NCBI GenBank assembly: GCA_041166745.1
Contig: JBEEGH010000019.1
Span: 62,001-126,000, forward strand
DNA: 64,000 nt
Direction: 5' to 3'
From: DASUCS01 sp041166745
Lineage (GTDB): Bacteria; Actinomycetota; Acidimicrobiia; Acidimicrobiales; JACDCH01
Below the pieces are notes generated by a model. The model did not search any database. It had not been told where the DNA came from and saw only the letters and a list, made by a program, of their open reading frames with translations. The position numbers and the translations under genes were made by a program. Positions within the stretch are counted from its first letter, which is position 1, and each line of letters opens with the position of its first letter. Positions 58,673 to 64,000 of this stretch are shown here, piece by piece.

Positions 58673-58824
58673 CAATAGCCCGATTTGGTAGCGGCGCTAC
58701 ACCCGAACGCACGCCAGCGCCTTCACAGAGCTACGTGCCAGCGGTGTCATCGAGCTCGCGGTGGTGGGCGGCAGCGATAACGGCGCATTGCGGTCGTCCA
58801 GATCGGCCGCTCTGGGCGCGCCGG

Positions 58825-59322
58825 TCAGCGGTCGCGGACGAACCAGATCACCTCTTCGTCGCCATCCGCTGTGCAGTGGTCGCGGCGGAAGCCCAGCTTC
58901 TCTGCCACCCGAAGGGACGGTGCGTTCCGGGACCCAATCGTTGCCCAGATTCGACGTCGGCCTGTATCGAATGCGGCGTCGAGCAACGCTTGAGCGGCTT
59001 CGGTCGCGTACCCGTGCCCCTGCGCCCGAGGCAGCAGCTCATAGGCGAGCTCCGGCTCATCAAGCGAGCTACGCCCGACAACGATCGCGGTGTATCCCAG
59101 CGCTTCGCCATCGGGCCGTTTGCGGAGCACCAGCGCCCCGATGCCCGTGGTCTCGATCGTCTTCGTCATGACGTCGATCCGATCGAGCGCGTCCGCAACA
59201 GTGAACGTGCTCGTTCCTCGAGCGTTGAGCACCTCGGTGAACCACTCCGCGTCGCTCGGTTCCTCCGGTGTCAGGATGAGCCGCTCGGTCTCGATTCGTA
59301 AGCGCATCGGCGAGAACGTCAT
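58825..59322 (-). CDS. GNAT family N-acetyltransferase (RimJ/RimL type)
   Basis: 165 aa from ATG 59322 (MTFSPMRLRIETERLILTPE); ATG 59307 (MRLRIETERL) is the other candidate. The opening MRLRIETERLIL is characteristic of the RimJ/RimL group. ELAYELLPRAQGHGYATEAA contains the acetyl-CoA-binding Q-x-x-G-x-G/A, followed by IWATIGSRNAPSLRVAEKLG. Acetylates a protein or small-molecule amine; target unknown. Confidence 0.88.
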   Translation of the reverse strand: MTFSPMRLRIETERLILTPEEPSDAEWFTEVLNARGTSTFTVADALDRIDVMTKTIETTGIGALVLRKRPDGEALGYTAIVVGRSSLDEPELAYELLPRAQGHGYATEAAQALLDAAFDTGRRRIWATIGSRNAPSLRVAEKLGFRRDHCTADGDEEVIWFVRDR

Positions 59323-59450
59323 ACGTCGCTGCGAGCGTCGCTCTCGTTGCTTTGATCCACACCCACACATCCAGATTGCCCGCTCTGGAAGCGCTTCTGC
59401 ATCTGCACGCGATTGCCGAGTCGGAGCACCTTAGATCGGCACGTTCCGCG

Positions 59451-59870
59451 CTATTTCTCGAAGTCGAAGCGCACGGTCGTGAGTTCGGTACCGAAACGGC
59501 GGACAGCCGCCGCGTGACTCCGGCGCTCAAAGGCATCCAACCGAGCGTACGGATCATCGTCCGCAACGATCTCGGCGCGCGCCGGACACCAGCGCCTGCC
59601 GATCCGGACCCTCACGCTCGGGTGCGCTTCAATGTTGCGTACCCAACCTGCGTGACGTCCCTGCTCGGCGACGACCCAGCCGATGTCACCCGCGGTCTTC
59701 ATCCCAACCACATTGCGCCGACGCTTGCCGCTGCGCCTGCCTTGCGTCTCTACGAGAACCTGTCCGCGTGAGAATCCCGCCCACGTCAACGCCTTCATCG
59801 GCGGGTTCAGCAGATAGCGCTGCATCCTCCGCACGCGGCGCCGCTTCTGATCGCCCGACTGATCGCTCAC
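59451..59870 (-). CDS. Nitroreductase/deazaflavin-dependent oxidoreductase (Ddn family)
   Basis: About 139 aa from GTG 59870; ATG 59825 (MQRYLLNPPMKALTWAG) is also plausible. The split beta-barrel Ddn pattern is visible: LVETQGRRSGKRRRNVVGMK (the GxxSGxxR cofactor loop), IGWVVAEQGRHAGWVRNIEA and SVRVRIGRRWCPARAEIV, then DDPYARLDAF. These enzymes use F420H2 to reduce quinones or other substrates and occur mainly in actinomycetes. No F420 biosynthesis gene is in the window. Confidence 0.85.
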   Translation of the reverse strand: MSDQSGDQKRRRVRRMQRYLLNPPMKALTWAGFSRGQVLVETQGRRSGKRRRNVVGMKTAGDIGWVVAEQGRHAGWVRNIEAHPSVRVRIGRRWCPARAEIVADDDPYARLDAFERRSHAAAVRRFGTELTTVRFDFEK

Positions 59871-59920
59871 CTGCCTAGATTGCCGCAACCTCGCGAGGAC
59901 TCGCCGGTCGCCTGTAGCGC

Positions 59921-60154
59921 TCAGTCGTCGAGAACCGTGTCCGCTTTGCGGTTGATGCGGTCGAACTCGTCCTTCGTGAGGTTGCCGTCCTTGCGGTTCT
60001 TGCGAGCGAGTCGCTTCGCGCTGATCGCGTGCCCCCGATCGGGCATCGGATAGTTGCCTGTCTCCTTTTTCGCTTCCGGGGTTCGGGCCTTCTCCGGCAG
60101 ACCGAACTTGCGCGACGGGAGCTTCGCTCGCTGTGTCGGGGTGAGCTTTGCCAT
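59921..60154 (-). CDS. Small basic hypothetical protein
   Basis: 77 aa from ATG 60154 (MAKLTPTQRAKLPSRKFGLP). Highly Lys/Arg-rich: RKFGLPEKARTPEAKKETGN, YPMPDRGHAISAKRLARKNR and LTKDEFDRINRKADTVLDD. The KFxxP...YPMPDRxHA pattern occurs in small proteins of phage-related and plasmid contexts and in some actinobacterial genomes. Nucleic-acid binding is possible given the charge. Function unknown. Confidence 0.6.
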   Translation of the reverse strand: MAKLTPTQRAKLPSRKFGLPEKARTPEAKKETGNYPMPDRGHAISAKRLARKNRKDGNLTKDEFDRINRKADTVLDD

Positions 60155-60295
60155 GTGAACGTGGTTACCCGCTACCGATTCGCACAATGCCAGATGGGCC
60201 GCGAGATGAGTGAGTTCGTGTACCCACCGGTCGGGCGTCCGTGACCAAGGCCGGTTACTCGTCGAAGCGCTCAACCCCATGAGCTGCGACGCCCG

Positions 60296-60733
60296 CTACG
60301 CGCCCGGCAAGACCCGCAACCGCTCGCCGACCACCGGCCGCAGCAGAGCGTCGACCTGCGACGTGGGCTGCTTCTTCGAGTTGTAGACGAGGCTCAGTTT
60401 GCGGCCCGTCGCCCGCTCGATCGTCAGCCGTCTGCCCGCGCCGAGCAAACCCTTCTTGACCTCGATCGAGCGAATGTCGCTCGGCGCCAGCACCTGACAC
60501 CCTTCGATCGAGGCTGCCTGCGACGCCGAGCTCGCCTGGAGCGCGTCGAGTTGCGCGCGCCGTTTGGTGAGGCCCCGCCGCGCCGCAGCACCGCCGATCA
60601 GCGCGCCCAGCGCACCGAAGAACATCCCGGCCTGCGCACCTTTGGAACCCGGGACGAAAACCAGTCCATCGTCATACACGTCGATGGCGGCCGGCATTCC
60701 GCCAACCGCCACGTTCAGCGTGCCCTGCTTCAT
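60296..60733 (-). CDS. Hypothetical protein with PH-like module and glycine-zipper hydrophobic segment
   Basis: 145 aa from ATG 60733 (MKQGTLNVAVGGMPAAIDVY). The N-terminal strand-rich part (AAIDVYDDGLVFVPGS) is followed by a hydrophobic glycine-zipper segment (MFFGALGALIGGAAARRG) and then a strand-rich C-terminal half (SDIRSIEVKKGLLGAGRRLT, RKLSLVYNSKKQP). This looks like a bacterial PH/GRAM-type protein interrupted by a membrane segment. No family recognised with confidence. Confidence 0.6.
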   Translation of the reverse strand: MKQGTLNVAVGGMPAAIDVYDDGLVFVPGSKGAQAGMFFGALGALIGGAAARRGLTKRRAQLDALQASSASQAASIEGCQVLAPSDIRSIEVKKGLLGAGRRLTIERATGRKLSLVYNSKKQPTSQVDALLRPVVGERLRVLPGA

Positions 60734-60837
60734 CAGATCTGCCCTCCACACCTTCCCAGCACGATGCGCGGCTTGCGCTAGTACAGCTTGCCCGACCGGG
60801 TCTCGTGGAACCACTGACGCCACGCATCAGACCGATG

Positions 60838-61605
60838 TCACGACCGGCCGGACACGAGCCCTCGGCGCCACACCGACACGTGGAGGCTGAGCACGCCGAA
60901 CGCAAGCACCGTTGCAACCCATGCGGCGCGCCAGTCGCGCGGCGCGCCATCGGGAAGGTGCACGGATGCGACGGTCACGAGGTCAGCGCGGCGATCGACG
61001 GATGTCGACGGCGCGTGCGGCACTGCAACCGGAGCCGCGACCTCGACGGGTGCGACTGCTTCAGGAACCGCGACGGGAGCAGCATCGACCACGGGCGCTG
61101 GCACCGGCGTCAGCTCAGGTTCGGGCTCCTCCGACGGAACGAACGCAGGCTCCGGCGCTGCGGGCGCGGAGCCAGCGGGAAGGCGGAACACTTCCGACAC
61201 GTACATGCGCCCGTCATCACCCACCACCACGCCGACGCCGATCTCGGTGAAGTCCGGCGACAAGATGTTCGACCGGTGGTCAGGCGACCGCATCAACGCC
61301 TGATGCAGACCGTCGGCCGTCGCGCCGACGCCGACATTCTCGCCGGCCATCTCCCAGTCCGTGACGTCGCTGGCGAGGTTCGCGTTGTGGAAGATGCGGT
61401 GCTCGGCGGCCATCCGTTCCGCTTGACCGCGTGCCACATCCGCAAGATCACCAGCGACGGCGTAACCAGCGAGCCCGGCCTCGGAGCGCGAGGCGTTCGT
61501 CAGCGCAACGAAGCGAGCCTCGTCGCTGCTACCGGCGCGAGCGGCCGATGCCCCGAGGAGCCCGATGAGTACGGCGGTGACTGCGACTGCAATGAGACGG
61601 CGCAC
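60838..61605 (-). CDS. Secreted CAP-domain (SCP/PR1-like) protein with C-terminal membrane span
   Basis: 255 aa. Signal peptide MRRLIAVAVTAVLIGLLGAS ending ARAG. Residues about 28-150 form a CAP domain: ARFVALTNASRSEAGLAGYA, RIFHNANLASDV (His), WEMAGENVGVGATADGL (Glu) and LMRSPDHRSNILSPDFTEIG (His), giving the expected cation cleft. A Pro/Ala/Glu/Val-rich linker of about 60 residues follows. The C-terminus has a hydrophobic span (WVATVLAFGVLSLHV) and a basic tail, so it is probably surface-displayed. Function of bacterial CAP proteins is mostly unknown. Confidence 0.88.
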   Translation of the reverse strand: MRRLIAVAVTAVLIGLLGASAARAGSSDEARFVALTNASRSEAGLAGYAVAGDLADVARGQAERMAAEHRIFHNANLASDVTDWEMAGENVGVGATADGLHQALMRSPDHRSNILSPDFTEIGVGVVVGDDGRMYVSEVFRLPAGSAPAAPEPAFVPSEEPEPELTPVPAPVVDAAPVAVPEAVAPVEVAAPVAVPHAPSTSVDRRADLVTVASVHLPDGAPRDWRAAWVATVLAFGVLSLHVSVWRRGLVSGRS

Positions 61606-61719
61606 CCTCCAGAGTTCGAGGCACCTCCTGCACGCCCCTTCGCCTCACGACAAAGACGGCGACCGCCCCAAAATGGGTCGAACGCCGCGCTCGTGACGCT
61701 TGGGGCGAGCTTTACCTCT

Positions 61720-62060
61720 GTGGCAGTTGACGTGGACTCACAGCTGTGGTGGTACGTCGCTCGAGCGTCGGGTCTGATCGCGTGGATCGGCGCGAGTGCA
61801 TCGGTGCTGGTCGGACTCGCGTTCTCGCTGCGATTGGAAGCCCGGCCCGGTCGCGCTCGGGATCGTCGGCTTCTGGTTGCTCGCCGCGATCGAGGTCACC
61901 TCGTTGCTGCAACGACGTCTCCGCGTCGATTCTGGCGAATGATGCATGGCACATCGTTCGCCGTGTTCATTCTCATCACGGGCCATGCGCTCGGCGCCGG
62001 CACCGATGCACCGCACCCGGCGTATCGATGGACTGCCCTCGCGCCGTCGCGGCCTAACTC
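61720..62060 (+). pseudogene. Decayed ferric-reductase-like membrane protein gene
   Basis: From GTG 61720 one frame reads VDSQLWWYVARASGLIAWIG, ASASVLVGLAFSLRLEA, the first span of ferric-reductase-like proteins. The signal then jumps frame to PVALGIVGFWLLAAIEVTSL (about 61857-61930), and back to FWRMMHGTSFAVFILITGHA (about 61936-62000). The heme-helix segment normally between the first two blocks is missing, so there is an internal deletion plus two frame changes. No intact product is possible. The convergent STAS gene begins at the decayed end. Confidence 0.72.
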
Positions 62061-62433
62061 ACGCCGTAGGCGCGACCAGCGTCAGGCGCGGAGAGACATC
62101 GTCCAACCAGCACAAGTCGAGCACGCGCTGCGCGCCGGGAGCGGGTGACCGAAGGGTCAAGGAACGCGACTGGGACAGGAGGAGGTTGCGGGCACGGATC
62201 AGCACGCCAACCGTTTCGGCGCCCATGAACTGCACGTCGCTCAAGTCGACGATCAGATCGTTGTCGTCGACAGCGATCACGATCGCCAACGTCTCGCTGA
62301 GGGCGAACAAACTGGAGATGTCGTGCTCGCCCGCGAGCAGGACGAGCGTATGGCCATCGCCGCGCCGCACAGTTTGGGTGGGCGCGAGCCGAGTGGTTCC
62401 AGCGACCTCGGGTAGATCCTGAGCCAGAGCCAT
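62059..62433 (-). CDS. STAS-domain protein (anti-sigma-factor-antagonist-like)
   Basis: 124 aa from ATG 62433 (MALAQDLPEVAGTTRLAP); the frame continues to 62484. STAS fold: HTLVLLAGEHDISSLFALSE, DNDLIVDLSDVQFMGAETVG and VLIRARNLLLSQSRSLTLRS. In SpoIIAA/RsbV the phosphorylated Ser sits in VxFxDSSG; here that spot is VQFMGAETVG, lacking an obvious Ser, so regulation may differ. It may act in a partner-switching module, but no anti-sigma kinase is adjacent. Confidence 0.82.
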   Translation of the reverse strand: MALAQDLPEVAGTTRLAPTQTVRRGDGHTLVLLAGEHDISSLFALSETLAIVIAVDDNDLIVDLSDVQFMGAETVGVLIRARNLLLSQSRSLTLRSPAPGAQRVLDLCWLDDVSPRLTLVAPTA

Positions 62434-62531
62434 GCCGTCCCCACAGAGCGTCTCGAGTCGACACGCTGCCAGGGTCTGGAGCACCGCTTACGAGTGAGGG
62501 TACACCCGGCGTCCATCAGCGCTCATGCGCA

Positions 62532-62717
62532 CTACTCGCCGATCGGCCGCTTCAGCAGCACGGCGATCACCCCATCGGAGATCACGGTCATTCCCACCGC
62601 TTCCCACCCTGACTCGCCCTCGCGGTTCAACGCCTCCACCGCAGCTGACTCTCCGGGTGCACTCGAAGGCGACTGGAACTGTGGCAGGGCGACGATGAGG
62701 TACTCCCAGCGGGTCAT
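62532..62717 (-). CDS. Small DUF4177-like protein
   Basis: 61 aa. MTRWEYLIVALPQF, then EALNREGESGWEAVGMTVIS and GVIAVLLKRPIGE match the DUF4177 pattern (WEY...L...G.EGWE.V......LKRP). Small beta-sheet protein of unknown role. Its ATG overlaps the GH130-type gene's stop (62714-62717, ATGA), so it is translationally coupled to that gene. Confidence 0.75.
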   Translation of the reverse strand: MTRWEYLIVALPQFQSPSSAPGESAAVEALNREGESGWEAVGMTVISDGVIAVLLKRPIGE

Positions 62718-64000
62718 TGCTGTAGTTCACCACCAACGGTGGCGGGCTGGCGATCGTCGAGGAGCGCGCCCATGAGGGTGGCGAGGGGAACGGTCGCGAT
62801 GCCGATGCTGCTGTCGGCGATTCCGAACGGAATCACCACCGTGCCGGCGTGGACGAGGGCACCGCAGCTGTAGACGACGTTGGGAACGTAGCCATCTTGT
62901 TCGTCGGCTTCTGGTGTGAGCAGCGGCTCTCGGAGCCGGCCGATCACCACGGTCGGGTCGTCGAGGTCGAGGAGCAGCGCGCCGATGCTGTAGGTGCGCA
63001 TCGGTCCGACTCCGTGCGTCAAGACCAGCCAGCCGGCGTCGGTCTCGATCGGGGAGCCGCAGTTGCCGAGTTGGATCGACTCCCACGTCTCCGAAGGACG
63101 TTGAACGGTGACCGCCCGATCCCACCGCCGCGGACTGTGCGAGAACGCGACGGCATTCGTCTCCCGGTCGAAGCGCGAAAGAGCGGCGAATCGCCCGCCG
63201 ATTCGTCGAGGGAACAACGCGACACCCTTGTCCGATGCGGCGGGGCCCACGATCGGCGATGCCCTGAACGTGGCGAAGTCCGTCGTCTCCAGGAGCTGTT
63301 GTGTGATCGCCGTGCCGTCATAGGCGGTGTACGTCGCGTAGTACACGGTCGTGCCGTCGTCCTCGACGAATCGGACGAAGCGAGCATCCTCCATGCCGCA
63401 GGACTCGGCCCCGGAAGCGGGCCAGAGCACGCGTTCGGACAGCTCCGATGCTTCCGGGAAGTCAGCGGTGTAGCTGCACTCGGCAATGGTCCGGAGGTGC
63501 GCGATCGTGTCACCGGCGGTGCGCCTCGTGTCTCGCTGCGCACGAAGCCGGTCGAGCGCGAAGTCGAGATCCGACTGCACGAACTGCTCGCCGAGGGCAT
63601 CGAGCACGGAGGCGGCGTTGTCTCCGTTCTTCCGGAGTTGGTCGAGCTTTCCGTCGAACACACTGCGGTCGAACGGCCCTGGCCTCACATCGTTGATGAC
63701 TGCAAACGGCCCGGCGGCGTCGACGGTGACGATCCCGTCGGCCGTGATCGTTCCGGTGCGGAATCCGATGGACGATCGATGACCCTCACCGATCGCTCGC
63801 ACACTCATGACGAACCGCAGGCCGCCCGGAGGAGCCCCCGCCTGGTCTGGATGGGGGACTATCGATGGGTTGCACAGAGCAGCCGCCTCTACCGCGAACT
63901 CGTGGGTGAACGTCGCTCCGAGAAGTTGGCGGCGGTTCGTCGACAGAGCGACGTTCGCAGCGATGCGGTTGGCGATGCGAGCGGCATGCCGCGTGAAGAT
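62714..64000 (-). CDS. GH130-type glycoside phosphorylase/hydrolase, start beyond right edge
   Basis: Open from the window edge to a stop at 62714 (at least 428 aa). The in-frame sequence upstream of ATG 63808 is homologous-looking (LGATFTHEFAVEAAALCNPS, IVPHPDQAGAPPGGLRFVMS), so the true start lies outside. Features: SIGFRTGTITADG, ESCGMEDARFVRFVEDDGTT, WESIQLGNCGSPIETDAGWL and GPMRTYSIGALLLDLDDPTV, all typical of the five-bladed GH130/COG2152 family. Members phosphorolyse or hydrolyse beta-mannosides. Substrate unknown. Coupled to a DUF4177-like gene downstream. Confidence 0.87.
   Translation of the reverse strand: MFTRHAARIANRIAANVALSTNRRQLLGATFTHEFAVEAAALCNPSIVPHPDQAGAPPGGLRFVMSVRAIGEGHRSSIGFRTGTITADGIVTVDAAGPFAVINDVRPGPFDRSVFDGKLDQLRKNGDNAASVLDALGEQFVQSDLDFALDRLRAQRDTRRTAGDTIAHLRTIAECSYTADFPEASELSERVLWPASGAESCGMEDARFVRFVEDDGTTVYYATYTAYDGTAITQQLLETTDFATFRASPIVGPAASDKGVALFPRRIGGRFAALSRFDRETNAVAFSHSPRRWDRAVTVQRPSETWESIQLGNCGSPIETDAGWLVLTHGVGPMRTYSIGALLLDLDDPTVVIGRLREPLLTPEADEQDGYVPNVVYSCGALVHAGTVVIPFGIADSSIGIATVPLATLMGALLDDRQPATVGGELQQ

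Noticed and set aside
60805..62148. Long plus-strand frame across 60.8-62.1 kb
   Set aside because: Most of it is antisense to the CAP-domain gene. Only the part after 61720 resembles a protein, and that is better described as a frameshifted pseudogene.

Overview
The window is about 64 kb of high-G+C DNA, densely coded and full of ATGA/GTGA-type gene overlaps. It carries two valine tRNAs and no rRNA, CRISPR array, transposase or integrase. Gene content points to an actinomycete-type bacterium. Indicators are a mycothiol-dependent maleylpyruvate-isomerase-type protein, a deazaflavin (F420)-type nitroreductase, a DUF222/HNH protein, a CHAD-domain protein and an LAxTG-anchored surface protein. 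The mix of acyl-CoA, lipid and LLM-oxidoreductase genes suggests an environmental lineage such as Acidimicrobiia. That placement is inference from content, not from a marker gene. No gene-free stretch exceeds about 300 bp, apart from a decayed gene at 61720-62060.

Layout. 1-3.2 kb: two SAM methyltransferases, then an Lrp/AsnC regulator divergent from 4-hydroxyphenylpyruvate dioxygenase, then tRNA-Val(GAC) with an atypical anticodon loop. 3.2-8.7 kb: a MEDS/LuxR regulator, a small protein, and a coupled run of two extended SDRs, an LLM flavin oxidoreductase and a redoxin with an in-frame TGA. That TGA is best read as selenocysteine, because a SECIS-like hairpin lies just downstream. 8.7-12.7 kb: a three-gene overlapping minus-strand operon, a CHAD protein, an aminoglycoside-phosphotransferase-like kinase and a small membrane protein. 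12.7-22.6 kb: central and amino-acid metabolism (fused 2-oxoacid dehydrogenase E1, threonine dehydratase, M20 peptidase, PfkB kinase, carboxylesterase, acyl-CoA dehydrogenase, GNAT, second phosphotransferase).

22.7-27.4 kb: a two-gene accessory island. A 1217-aa DUF4157 ('eCIS core') protein carries a long Ala-rich coiled coil and a putative His/Cys clan-CD-like protease core. A WD40-type protein follows 3 nt later. 27.4-38.9 kb: quinone oxidoreductase, citrate synthase, a biotin-dependent-type carboxyltransferase coupled to a LysR regulator, a HAD/acyltransferase fusion with an intrinsic terminator in its leader, an HD/DinB pair, aconitase divergent from a GntR/UTRA regulator with a perfect palindromic operator between them, and an orphan histidine kinase.

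38.9-45 kb: a tightly overlapping four-gene lipid-type operon (fatty-acyl-reductase-like/HAD fusion, zinc dehydrogenase, LarA-like protein, acyltransferase). 45-55.6 kb: a secreted G1 peptidase divergent from TetR, cell-wall D-Ala genes (ddl, murF), alanine dehydrogenase coupled to a class III aminotransferase, a 2-hydroxyacid dehydrogenase, a DUF2087 protein, an alkyl-DHAP-synthase-like flavoprotein and a membrane J-domain protein. 55.6-64 kb: a DUF222/HNH protein, tRNA-Val(CAC), small hypotheticals, an LAxTG surface protein, a GNAT, an F420-type reductase, a CAP-domain protein, a frameshifted ferric-reductase-like pseudogene, a STAS protein, and a GH130-type enzyme running off the right edge.

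The strongest leads are the selenoprotein candidate at 7662-8687 and the DUF4157/His-Cys/WD40 pair at 22751-27379. Next come the leader terminator at 32311-32350, the aconitase/GntR operator at 37190-37215 and the reductase/LarA/acyltransferase operon.
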